Part shown: positions 1 through 6,576 of the stretch, piece by piece
How positions within the stretch are numbered: position 1 is the first letter of the stretch
How the letters are laid out: each line of letters opens with the position of its first letter
Source of the DNA: JAAYCU01 sp964642815
GTDB lineage: Bacteria > Planctomycetota > Phycisphaerae > UBA1845 > PWPN01
Length of the DNA stretch: 7,296 nt
Reading direction: 5' to 3'
Assembly: GCA_964642815.1 (NCBI GenBank)
Contig: CAZXSA010000250.1
Location: 1 to 7,296 of the forward strand
Notes under the pieces: model-generated
The model's database searches: none
What the model saw: only the letters and a program-made list of their open reading frames with translations
Told to the model about the DNA's origin: nothing
Translations under genes and position numbers: made by a program

Positions 1-4
1 TCAC

Positions 5-33
5 TTGACGGGATACTTTACCAGTTTGTACAG
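5..33 (+). promoter_or_regulatory. Putative sigma70-like promoter of rex
   Basis: TTGACG at 5-10 matches five of six bases of the -35 consensus. TACAGT at 28-33 matches four of six bases of the -10 consensus, and the spacer is exactly 17 bp. A start site about 7 bases past the -10 box would fall near base 40, right at the rex ATG at 42. No Shine-Dalgarno sequence precedes that ATG, so a leaderless or nearly leaderless mRNA is possible. I see no copy of the known Rex operator pattern (TTGTGA, spacer, TCACAA) here, but only 41 bases of upstream DNA are available. Confidence 0.4.
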
Positions 34-41
34 TAGTAAAC

Positions 42-767
42 ATGGCGGCAGAAAGCGCACTTCCTGAATTTCAGTCCGGGCAGCGGCCGGCGGCCAAGCC
101 CGAATCCGTCCCCGCGCCTGCGGTGGGGCGGCTGAGCTTGTATTTGCGCGAACTGGAAGCTTTGTACCGGCAGGAGCGGCAAACGATTTCCAGCCGCCAG
201 CTCGGGCAGGCTCTCGGCCTGACGGATGCGCAGGTACGCAAGGATCTGGCCTACTTCGGGCAATTTGGGCATCCGGGGATCGGGTATCGGGTCGATGAAT
301 TGATCGCCCGCATTCGCGGCATTCTGGGCACGGATCGGGGCTGGAACGCCCTGCTGGTCGGAGCGGGCAATCTGGGCCGGGCCTTGTTGAGCTACCGGGG
401 GTTTGCCCAGAAGGGGTTTCAGGTTGTGGCGGTTTTCGATAACGATCCGGCTAAGATCGGCAAGCCGATCGACCGGGAATTGCGACTCGAGATCCTGCCC
501 GCCGAGCGCATGGAGCAGGTCGTTCGGGAGATGAACGTGCAGATCGGCATTATCACCGTGCCGGCCGACGCCGCCCAGAGAGTCGCCGATGACCTGATCG
601 CTGCGGGTATCAAAGGCCTTTTGAATTTCGCGCCGGCCTCCCTGAACGTACCGGAAACGGTAGCCTTGGCGACCGTCGATCTGGCCTTGTGCCTTGAGCA
701 GTTGGTATTTCGCGTAAACACCTATCAGGTCGCCGCCAGCGCTCGTAAGGCAAACGCCGGCTCATAG
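42..767 (+). CDS. rex: Redox-sensing transcriptional repressor Rex
   Basis: Rex is a cytoplasmic dimeric repressor that reads the NADH/NAD+ ratio: NAD+ favours DNA binding and NADH releases it. The 241-aa product has both Rex domains. A winged-helix DNA-binding domain spans about residues 28-83, with the conserved block RKDLAYFGQFGHPGIGY at 66-82. A Rossmann NAD(H) domain follows, with GAGNLG at 107-112 and the strand-end acidic motif VFDND at 131-135. The C-terminal segment (about 212-228, VDLALCLEQLVFRVNTY) fits the family's domain-swapped helix. Residues 1-27 are a Pro/Ala-rich extension before the first conserved helix. The ATG at 42 is used because an in-frame TAA lies at 36-38; a GTG at 123 is possible but has no ribosome site. 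It is the first gene of a plus-strand run leading to hemB. The family assignment is secure; its targets here are not known. Confidence 0.95.
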   Translation: MAAESALPEFQSGQRPAAKPESVPAPAVGRLSLYLRELEALYRQERQTISSRQLGQALGLTDAQVRKDLAYFGQFGHPGIGYRVDELIARIRGILGTDRGWNALLVGAGNLGRALLSYRGFAQKGFQVVAVFDNDPAKIGKPIDRELRLEILPAERMEQVVREMNVQIGIITVPADAAQRVADDLIAAGIKGLLNFAPASLNVPETVALATVDLALCLEQLVFRVNTYQVAASARKANAGS

Positions 768-795
768 ATGCCCGCATATTGAATCGGGTATACGC

Positions 796-1038
796 ATGGA
801 CGACCATGACGATCCGCAGGATATCGACCTGGACTCGGAGGATGACGCCGAGGATACGATCGAATGTCCTTCTTGTGGGCGAGAGATTTATGAAGGCGTG
901 ATACAATGTCCGTATTGTCGGGCGTTTCTTTTCGGCGATTCGCCGGCGGAGCGGCGAGCCCGAGGCTGGTTTTGGCCGATCATGGTCGCCTTGCTGGTGG
1001 CCGTCATTCTGGTGATGTGGCATGGGTTGGGCAGATAA
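796..1038 (+). CDS. Small zinc-ribbon protein with one membrane helix
   Basis: This 80-aa protein has three visible parts. Residues 1-22 are very acidic, with many Asp and Glu. Residues 24-41 hold two knuckles, CPSC (24-27) and CPYC (38-41), typical of a zinc ribbon of the kind Pfam calls zinc-ribbon or DUF-type. Residues 59-76 form one hydrophobic helix (PIMVALLVAVILVMW core), followed by a short tail. The likely picture is a tail-anchored protein with the zinc ribbon in the cytoplasm, inferred from the basic RRAR just before the helix. It starts 28 bp after rex and overlaps the next small ORF by 17 bp, so all three may be co-transcribed. Similar short zinc-ribbon membrane proteins are common and mostly have no known function, and I cannot name a role. 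The four cysteines could bind zinc or sense redox state, but that is speculation. Confidence 0.8.
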   Translation: MDDHDDPQDIDLDSEDDAEDTIECPSCGREIYEGVIQCPYCRAFLFGDSPAERRARGWFWPIMVALLVAVILVMWHGLGR

Positions 1039-1189
1039 ACGACACCGCTTTGTCTCGATCTGGAGGATCGAGCGTCCCGTGGGGTGGTTTTCGCCTTTCC
1101 AGGAATGGATCGGCAATATGCTCATGATGTTCATGCTGCTTCCCTTGGTTTTGGTTCTAATGTTGAAGCTGATTCTGAAGTTGTTGTAG
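1022..1189 (+). CDS. Putative 55-aa membrane microprotein
   Basis: The ATG at 1022 opens a 55-codon frame ending in TAG at 1187-1189. It overlaps the last 17 bases of the zinc-ribbon gene in another frame. The first 30 residues are rich in Trp, Arg and Lys (MGWADKRHRF start, then WRIERP). Residues 31-55 are almost wholly hydrophobic (NMLMMFMLLPLVLVLMLKL), a good single membrane helix with Lys at its end. No clear Shine-Dalgarno precedes the ATG, so translation would depend on coupling to the overlapping gene. The frame fills the otherwise empty space before hemB. I recognise no family. It could be a chance ORF, but the overlap, the membrane helix and the exact fit in the gap favour a real gene. 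Confidence 0.55.
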   Translation: MGWADKRHRFVSIWRIERPVGWFSPFQEWIGNMLMMFMLLPLVLVLMLKLILKLL

Positions 1190-1246
1190 AGCGTCGCGGA
1201 TTCCATTTGCGGTCGGGCAATAAACCTTTAAGTTGAGTACAAAACA

Positions 1247-2239
1247 ATGGCTTTCCCCCAGCATCGACTTCGCCGGTTGCGATCGAATCCCACCCTGCGG
1301 CGCATGGTCCGACAGACCCGCCTTTCCGTGGATCAGTTGATTTTTCCCATGTTCGTTCGGCCGGGCAGCCACATTCACCATCCGATCAAATCCATGCCCG
1401 GCCAGTTTCAGTATTCCATCGACACCCTGGCCCACGAATGCAAGGTCGTGGCGGATCTGGGTATCCCGGCCGTCCTGTTATTCGGTATCCCGGAACAGAA
1501 GGACGCCGTCGGCTCGCAAGCGTCGCGACCCGATGGCGTGATCCAGAAAGCGGTGAGCCGGATCAAGGTTGCCTGCCCGGAATTGCTGGTGATTACCGAT
1601 GTCTGTCTTTGCGAGTATACGGATCACGGGCATTGCGGTTTGATTACCGAACGCGGGGGGAATTGGGTCGTGGATAACGACGCCACGGTGCAGTTGCTTG
1701 TCGATCAGGCGCTTTCGCATGCGCAAGCCGGAGCGGACATCGTGGCCCCTTCGGACATGATGGACGGTAGAGTGGCGGCCATACGCTACGGCCTGGATCA
1801 AGCCGGTTTCCACCATGTTCCGATTATGTCCTACGCCGCTAAATACGCCAGCAGCTATTATGGTCCATTCCGCGAGGCGGCCGAGTCGCCGCCCAAATTC
1901 GGCGATCGTAAAACGTACCAAATGGATATTGCCAACGCCGATGAGGCCTTGCGCGAGGTGGCCGCCGATGTCGAGGAAGGGGCTGACATCGTAATCGTGA
2001 AGCCGGCCGTCCATTATCTGGATATCATCTGGCGGGTACGTCAGAAGTTCAGTCTGCCGATCGCCGCTTATCATGTCAGCGGGGAGTATTCCTCGATCAA
2101 GGCTGCCGCCGCGCGCGGCTGGCTCGACGAAAAAGCCGGCATCCTGGAAAGCACCTTGGCCATCCGTCGCGCCGGAGCCGACCTGATCATTACTTACTTT
2201 GCAAAAGATCTGGCCCAGTGGATTCGCGAGGGGATCTGA
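1247..2239 (+). CDS. hemB: Delta-aminolevulinic acid dehydratase (porphobilinogen synthase)
   Basis: HemB joins two 5-aminolevulinate molecules into porphobilinogen, the second common step of tetrapyrrole (heme) synthesis, in the cytoplasm. The 330-aa length is normal for the family. The two Schiff-base lysines are present: K199 in MSYAAKYASSYYGPFREA (194-211) and K252 in IVKPAVHYLD. The metal motif DVCLCEYTDHGHCG (118-131) keeps all three cysteines, C120, C122 and C130, which indicates the zinc-dependent type rather than the Mg/Asp type. RKTYQMD (221-227) and HVSGEYSSIKAA (276-287) are further family blocks. The ATG at 1247 fits the usual N-terminus (HRLRRLRSNPTLRRMVRQT); no strong ribosome site is visible before it. 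It lies 57 bp after the microprotein ORF in the run that begins with rex. A full heme pathway is not in the window. Confidence 0.97.
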   Translation: MAFPQHRLRRLRSNPTLRRMVRQTRLSVDQLIFPMFVRPGSHIHHPIKSMPGQFQYSIDTLAHECKVVADLGIPAVLLFGIPEQKDAVGSQASRPDGVIQKAVSRIKVACPELLVITDVCLCEYTDHGHCGLITERGGNWVVDNDATVQLLVDQALSHAQAGADIVAPSDMMDGRVAAIRYGLDQAGFHHVPIMSYAAKYASSYYGPFREAAESPPKFGDRKTYQMDIANADEALREVAADVEEGADIVIVKPAVHYLDIIWRVRQKFSLPIAAYHVSGEYSSIKAAAARGWLDEKAGILESTLAIRRAGADLIITYFAKDLAQWIREGI

Positions 2240-2316
2240 GCCGTTGCGGCCGGGCGAAGTTGTAACCTAAACCAGACCCCCGATGTGTCCACGCTTGTGC
2301 AGGCCGGGTGGCCGCC

Positions 2317-2322
2317 AAGGAG
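2317..2322 (+). promoter_or_regulatory. Ribosome binding site that fixes the dtd start
   Basis: AAGGAG lies 7 bases before the ATG at 2330. It decides between this start and the longer frame from an ATG at 2285, which would add 15 residues with no family match. Confidence 0.8.
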
Positions 2323-2329
2323 AAACTTG

Positions 2330-2779
2330 ATGCGGGCGATTGTGCAGCGTGTTACCGAGGCGTCGGTTACCGTCGAGGGAGCGGTCGTCGGCGCGATCGG
2401 CGTGGGGTTGCTGGTATACGTTGGCGTGGGCCGGGACGACGGCGATGCGGATGTGGCCTACCTGGTCGATAAAATCGCCAACCTGCGCATTTTCAACGAT
2501 GACCAGGGCAAAATGAATCTCAGCGTTGCCGATATCGGTGGGGCGGTACTGGTCATCAGTGCGTTTGCTCTTCAGGGCGACGCCCGCAAAGGCCGCCGGC
2601 CGTCGTTCGACCCGGCCGCCGGGCCGGAAATGGCGGAATCGTTTTATAACCGGCTCTGCGTGGAGTTGGAACATGTTGGTCTTCGCGTAGCTCGCGGCGT
2701 TTTTCGCGCGCACATGCACGTGCATTGCGTCAACGATGGTCCGGTGAGTATCCTGTTGGATTCGAAGCGGACGTTTTGA
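2330..2779 (+). CDS. dtd: D-aminoacyl-tRNA deacylase (Dtd), altered active-site motif
   Basis: Dtd removes D-amino acids (and glycine from tRNA-Ala) wrongly attached to tRNA, a proofreading step in the cytoplasm. The 149-aa length and the start MRAIVQRVTEASVTV are typical. DARKGRRPSFDPAAGPEMAE (84-103) and NDGPVSILLDS (135-145) are clear family blocks, and the Gly-Pro pair that forms the chiral-selecting loop is intact at 137-138. The first signature, normally SQxxT, reads S77-A78-F79-A80-L81: Gln is replaced by Ala and, if the usual spacing SQFTL is aligned, Thr by Ala. The last signature Thr is Ser140. The stretch before it (VFRAHMHVHCV) is also more His-rich than usual. It lies 90 bp after hemB and 13 bp before the next gene. 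The fold and family are sure; normal activity is not. It could be a diverged but working enzyme, since the family uses main-chain and RNA groups in catalysis. Confidence 0.92.
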   Translation: MRAIVQRVTEASVTVEGAVVGAIGVGLLVYVGVGRDDGDADVAYLVDKIANLRIFNDDQGKMNLSVADIGGAVLVISAFALQGDARKGRRPSFDPAAGPEMAESFYNRLCVELEHVGLRVARGVFRAHMHVHCVNDGPVSILLDSKRTF

Positions 2780-2792
2780 GGGATATTTTGCG

Positions 2793-4424
2793 ATGAGGAA
2801 TACGATGATGCACAAACCAGCAAAATCGCGATACGCCATGCTGTTGTTGTCTGCGGTAAGTGTGGGGCTGGCCGCGCCGCGGAGTAAGGCCGGCACTCTC
2901 GATCTGACGATTACCGACAAGGCCACCGGCAAGCCGGTGCCCGCGCGGGTGCGCGTCCGCGATGCGCAGGGTCAGGACCATGTGCCTCCCGAGACGGTGA
3001 CTTTGAAGATCGTCAAGGACCAATGGTTCTACACGGCCGGTTCCGAACGTATCGAATTGCCGGCCGGCGAGGCGATCATTCGCGTCGAGCGTGGGACGGA
3101 ATATCGGCCGATCAAGACGACGATCAAGGTTCCGGATACGGGCACGGTGCGTTTCGAGGCCGCGCTTGAGCGTTGGATCGACATGCGCGCCCGCGGCTAT
3201 GTCAGCGGCGAGAATCACCTGCATGTGAAACCCTCAGAGGCTCCGGTCATGCCGGCGGGTGAGGATTTGAACTTCGGAACTCTTTTAAGCTGGTGGAACG
3301 GCCCACGACAGAAGCTTCCGGACGATTGGAAATGGGCGACCGATCTGTCTTTTGGCGGCGTGACGACCCCGACCAGTGTTTTTGACGCCGAACTCGAATT
3401 CGCGTGGGGGGCGGCCTACATCATCGGTTCGCGGCAACCGCTTACGCTCAAGGCCGATCAGAAGCGGGCGAACCTGCCCTATGTCAAGGAAGGTCGCGCT
3501 CATGACGCAATGATTTGCTATCAGGGCGGCTGGTCGCGCGAGGTGCTGGTCGATGCCCTGAACGGGCTTGTCGATGTGGTCAATGTCTGCAACAACAACT
3601 TCCATCGCCACAAGTTTCAACCGCGCAAAAAGTATTCAAACCTGTTGAATGTGGAGGGGTTTCCCGATTATCCGGACACTCCGGAAGACATGATGCGGAT
3701 GAACACGGAGACGTACTATCGGCTGCTGAACTGCGGGTTAAAGCTGGCCGCCGGCGCGGGGACGGCCACCGGGGCGAAGGATGCGCCGGTCGGTTACAAC
3801 CGCGCCTACGTACGGGGGGGAAAGAACCCCACGTTAGCCGATTTTTATGAAGCGTGGCGACATGGAAAAAATTTTGACACCAACGGGCCGATGATTTTTC
3901 TTACGGTCGTGCCGCCGAGCGGTTCAGGTGAACCTCCGCAACCGGGCGATACCGTCAACCTGCCAAAGACGGGCGGTAAATTGACGATCAAGGTTCAAGC
4001 CCTTTCGGAACAGCCGCTGCGTTCGCTGGAGATCGTGGCGAACGGCCGGGTGATCGGCACCGCATCCGTCGATCCCGACGCCCGCTCCGCCGAATTGACC
4101 GTTACTCATACGTTCGATGAAGGTTCCTGGATCGCCGCCCGCTGCACCGAGGAAGATTTGCTGCTTTCTGATGAGGAACTGGCCGTCTATCGGGTCGAGT
4201 CGAATTATCAGGCACCCTGCCGGCTGCGCTTTGCCCACACCAGTCCGATCTATGTCACTGTTGACGGACGCGGTCCGCGCGTGGCCACATCCATCCGCGA
4301 AGCGGAAAAGATGCTCGATGCTTTCGTACGCTTCGCTCACGAGGCTGCGTCGAAGGAATTTCTGCCGGAAATCCTGGAAGCGGTCCAATTGGCCCGTGTC
4401 GCTTTGAAAGGGATGGAAAGATAA
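2793..4424 (+). CDS. Exported CehA/McbA-like (PHP-type) metallohydrolase-like protein
   Basis: This 543-aa protein has a signal peptide at about 1-33 (basic start, core AMLLLSAVSVGLAA, cleavage near SKA), so it should leave the cytoplasm. Residues 35-125 look like a carboxypeptidase-regulatory-like beta domain (TLDLTITDKATGKPVPARV). A PHP-like region follows. GENHLHV (139-145) keeps the first HxH metal motif, FHRH (270-273) is a possible later ligand pair, and YYRLLNCGLKLAAGAGTATG (308-327) with PVGYNRAYV (332-340) and the NFDTNGPM block (360-367) are marks of the CehA/McbA group, as I recall them. The Asp usually found after AGT in this group is Ala here. Residues 395-445 look like another beta domain. 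Named members CehA and McbA hydrolyse carbaryl, but most planctomycete homologues have no known substrate and none can be assigned here. GAGGGA (2778-2783) supports the ATG at 2793; ATGs at 2805 and 2808 are alternatives. Membership is moderately sure, enzyme activity is not. Confidence 0.72.
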   Translation: MRNTMMHKPAKSRYAMLLLSAVSVGLAAPRSKAGTLDLTITDKATGKPVPARVRVRDAQGQDHVPPETVTLKIVKDQWFYTAGSERIELPAGEAIIRVERGTEYRPIKTTIKVPDTGTVRFEAALERWIDMRARGYVSGENHLHVKPSEAPVMPAGEDLNFGTLLSWWNGPRQKLPDDWKWATDLSFGGVTTPTSVFDAELEFAWGAAYIIGSRQPLTLKADQKRANLPYVKEGRAHDAMICYQGGWSREVLVDALNGLVDVVNVCNNNFHRHKFQPRKKYSNLLNVEGFPDYPDTPEDMMRMNTETYYRLLNCGLKLAAGAGTATGAKDAPVGYNRAYVRGGKNPTLADFYEAWRHGKNFDTNGPMIFLTVVPPSGSGEPPQPGDTVNLPKTGGKLTIKVQALSEQPLRSLEIVANGRVIGTASVDPDARSAELTVTHTFDEGSWIAARCTEEDLLLSDEELAVYRVESNYQAPCRLRFAHTSPIYVTVDGRGPRVATSIREAEKMLDAFVRFAHEAASKEFLPEILEAVQLARVALKGMER

Positions 4425-4456
4425 ATACCGAGAGAAACAAGTTTCGAACCAATCCG

Positions 4457-5515
4457 ATGAAGGAAAAAGCGATCATAGGTTGCATCTTGGGGACGGCCGT
4501 AGGCGATGCATTAGGCTTACCCTATGAGCGAATGAGTGGCTCACGCGGACGCAGGTTGCTGGGCCCACCCGATCGGTTTCGTTTTTTCTTCAGGCACGGC
4601 CTGGTTTCGGATGACACCGATCACACCTGCTTGGTAGCCCAATCGCTCATTCTATCAAGAATAGACCCGGATCGATTCAGCCGTTCTCTTGCGCGTTTGT
4701 TACGATGGTGGATTGTTACACTACCCGCGGGGGTGGGTTCGGCGACCCTCCGATCCATTCTTAAACTGTGGATTGGATTTCCTCCAGGTAGGAGCGGCGT
4801 TTTTTCAGCAGGCAATGGACCGGCGATGCGCAGCAGCCTTCTGGGTGTTGTGTTTGGCGACCATCCCGTGATCTTGAAAGAGTTCGTGAAACGCTCCACG
4901 CAGATCACTCACACCGACCCCAAGGCATATCAGGGTGCTTTGGCGGTTGCTCATGCCGCCTTTTTAAGCGCGTCGCAAGAGCAAGTTTTCCCCACGGACT
5001 ACCCGAAAACACTGCAAAACCTGATAGCTGATCAACATGCCGATGAGTTTATAACCTTGATTGGCCGGGCCGCTCAATCGGCCGAGAAGGGTGAACAGGT
5101 CAGCAGCTTTTCTGAAAGAATAGGTTGCCGAAACGGCATTTCCGGCTATGTATTTCATACGGTTCCGTGTGTGATTCAAACTTGGTTGCGATACCAGAAT
5201 GATTTTTCGGGCGGGATTCGCGAGATGATCAGCGCGGGAGGAGACGCGGATACAACGGCGGCAATTTTGGGAGGGATCATCGGTTCGCGTGTGGGCAAAG
5301 AGGGTATTCCACCGGAATGGATCAGCGGACTTTGGGAATGGCCGCGCACGGTCGGCTGGATGGAACAGTTAGGCCACGCACTTGCCCAAGGGCTCACTGG
5401 GGATCGATATGCCAATTGTCCAAGATTATTTTGGCCGGCTCTTCCAATCAGGAATCTTGTCTTTTTACTTGTCGTAGTGGGTCATGTTATTCGCCGTCTT
5501 GCCCCGCCCTATTGA
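4457..5515 (+). CDS. ADP-ribosylglycohydrolase family protein with C-terminal membrane helix
   Basis: Members of this family (DraG/ARH fold, all-helical, two Mg ions) usually cleave ADP-ribose from proteins, nucleic acids or small molecules. The 352-aa product carries the defining motifs. GTAVGDALGLPYE (12-24) opens the domain. SDDTDHT (51-57) supplies the first metal ligands, and AGGDADTTAAILGG (260-273) supplies the second set; all key Asp and Thr residues are present. FSAGNGPAMRSSLLG (116-130) is a further substrate-site block. The C-terminus (about 333-346, NLVFLLVVVGHVI, then RRLAPPY) is hydrophobic and may anchor the enzyme in the membrane. The ATG at 4457 is chosen because the family motif starts directly after it, although no good ribosome site is seen; it follows the previous gene by 32 bp. 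A/T-ending codons such as tta, cta, aga and ata are more frequent than in neighbouring genes. The substrate is unknown. Confidence 0.9.
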   Translation: MKEKAIIGCILGTAVGDALGLPYERMSGSRGRRLLGPPDRFRFFFRHGLVSDDTDHTCLVAQSLILSRIDPDRFSRSLARLLRWWIVTLPAGVGSATLRSILKLWIGFPPGRSGVFSAGNGPAMRSSLLGVVFGDHPVILKEFVKRSTQITHTDPKAYQGALAVAHAAFLSASQEQVFPTDYPKTLQNLIADQHADEFITLIGRAAQSAEKGEQVSSFSERIGCRNGISGYVFHTVPCVIQTWLRYQNDFSGGIREMISAGGDADTTAAILGGIIGSRVGKEGIPPEWISGLWEWPRTVGWMEQLGHALAQGLTGDRYANCPRLFWPALPIRNLVFLLVVVGHVIRRLAPPY

Positions 5516-5555
5516 AGGTGTTATGCGCGTCGTTGTGAAGCGGGGGGACCGATAG

Positions 5556-5560
5556 AGGAG
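5556..5560 (+). promoter_or_regulatory. Ribosome binding site of the esterase gene
   Basis: AGGAG, within AGAGGAG, lies 8 bases before the ATG at 5569. It is one of the strongest ribosome sites in the window and sets this start. Confidence 0.75.
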
Positions 5561-5568
5561 ACCGGATT

Positions 5569-6504
5569 ATGTCCAATCGGCAAGGGCCGTTAATCGTTTG
5601 TATGTGCGGCATCGGGATTATGTCATTCGTGTCCCGTGCAGAAGAGAAGCAAGCATCCATCAAGCCGATCATATTGTGGCCTGAAGGGGCTCCGGGGGCT
5701 ATGGGGCATGACGAGGCCGATATTCCGACCTTGACTCCTTATCTGGCGCCACCCGGCAAGGCCACAGGTGCCGCGATTATCGTGTGCCCGGGTGGGGGTT
5801 ACCATCATCTCGCCACCATTCATCAACAGCCTGTCGCTGAACGGTTGAACTCGATCGGGATATCCGCCTTTGTTTTGAAATATCGACATCTTCAGTACCA
5901 ACATCCGGCACCGTTGCTGGATGGTGCCCGGGCCATCCGAACCGTGCGGGCCAGAGCTGCTGAGTGGGGCATTGATCCGCAACGTATCGGTATTATGGGC
6001 TTTTCCGCGGGCGCCCATCTGGCCACCATGACCGGAACACATTTCGATACCGGTCGGCCCGACGCCGCTGATCCGATCGAACGTGTCAGTTCCCGGCCGG
6101 ACTTGATGATCCTGAGTGTGGCGGTCATTACCATGCGCCCACCGCATGCCCACGAAGGATCCGTAAAATACCTGTTGGGGGATAATCCCAAGCCTGAACT
6201 CGTTACTTTTTGTTCGACCGACGAGCAGGTTACCGCGCAAACTCCCCCGGCCTTTATTGTCGACACCTGGAGCGACCGTTTCGTGCCGGTCGAAAACAGC
6301 CTTATGTTTGCGACTGCCTTGCGCAAAGCAGGGGTGCCCTGTGAGTTGCACATCTACGAGCAGGGGCCGCACAACTTTGAAAGAGCTGAAGGGGAAACTC
6401 GCTGCATTCTCGAAACCTGGTGGGCACATTGTGCCGACTGGCTCAGAATGCGCGGTTTTGCCGCCCCGGCCTGGACTACGGCGACAACACATTCGTCCCG
6501 GTAA
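5569..6504 (+). CDS. Exported alpha/beta hydrolase, acetyl-xylan-esterase-like
   Basis: The 311-aa protein fits the esterase/lipase family (Pfam BD-FAE or alpha/beta hydrolase_3 type) often annotated as acetyl-xylan esterase or endo-xylanase-linked esterase, which removes acyl groups from plant or algal polysaccharide. Residues 1-24 look like a signal peptide (hydrophobic LIVCMCGIGIMSF, then SRAEE), so export is likely. CPGGGYHHLA (73-82) is the oxyanion region. GFSAGAHLA (144-152) holds the nucleophile S146. The acid is D236 in SDRFVPVENSL, and the base is H268 in EQGPHNF. The triad is therefore complete. The order, spacing and length suit a single-domain enzyme; the last dozen residues (after about 299) are a Thr/Ser-rich tail. 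It starts 53 bp after the ADP-ribosylglycohydrolase gene and ends 72 bp from a converging glycosidase gene. A sugar-ester substrate is inferred from family and context only. Confidence 0.88.
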   Translation: MSNRQGPLIVCMCGIGIMSFVSRAEEKQASIKPIILWPEGAPGAMGHDEADIPTLTPYLAPPGKATGAAIIVCPGGGYHHLATIHQQPVAERLNSIGISAFVLKYRHLQYQHPAPLLDGARAIRTVRARAAEWGIDPQRIGIMGFSAGAHLATMTGTHFDTGRPDAADPIERVSSRPDLMILSVAVITMRPPHAHEGSVKYLLGDNPKPELVTFCSTDEQVTAQTPPAFIVDTWSDRFVPVENSLMFATALRKAGVPCELHIYEQGPHNFERAEGETRCILETWWAHCADWLRMRGFAAPAWTTATTHSSR

Positions 6505-6520
6505 TTCATTGTGGAATACA

Positions 6521-6548
6521 GGCAAAGCCTTATGCTATGGTTTCTGCC
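6521..6548. terminator. Possible hairpin in the convergent gap
   Basis: GGCAAAGCC (6521-6529) can pair with GGTTTCTGCC (6539-6548). This gives about nine base pairs with one G-T pair, one bulged C and a 9-base loop. It sits between two converging genes, where a two-way terminator is expected. No run of T follows on the plus strand, so it would not be a classic intrinsic terminator. Confidence 0.3.
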
Positions 6549-6576
6549 GTGATTACGAAACATCCCGCGATATTAT

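Noticed and set aside
16..39. TTTAC (16-20) and GTAAA (35-39) as a possible Rex operator
   Set aside because: The arms are only five bases, do not match the known TTGTGA/TCACAA pattern and could occur by chance.
610..1206. Minus-strand frame of 198 codons across the end of rex and both small genes
   Set aside because: It runs through parts of three better supported plus-strand genes, has low-complexity basic composition and no recognisable domain.
1478..2074. Minus-strand frame of 198 codons inside hemB
   Set aside because: hemB is complete and unmistakable on the plus strand; this is a shadow of its codon bias.
2285..2329. Longer dtd start at the ATG at 2285
   Set aside because: The extra 15 residues match nothing in the family, and AAGGAG sits at the right distance before the ATG at 2330.
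2591..2625. GC-rich inverted-repeat-like stretch in dtd
   Set aside because: The pairing is imperfect, and the bases are explained by the codons of the conserved block GRRPSFDPAAGP.
2267..2932. Minus-strand frame of 221 codons over dtd
   Set aside because: It is the mirror of dtd and the start of the next gene; the plus-strand protein has clear family motifs and a strong ribosome site.
5623..6525. Long open frame of 300 codons on the minus strand opposite the esterase gene
   Set aside because: It covers a gene with a full catalytic triad and signal peptide, and its translation shows no family motif. Long antisense frames are common in GC-rich coding DNA.
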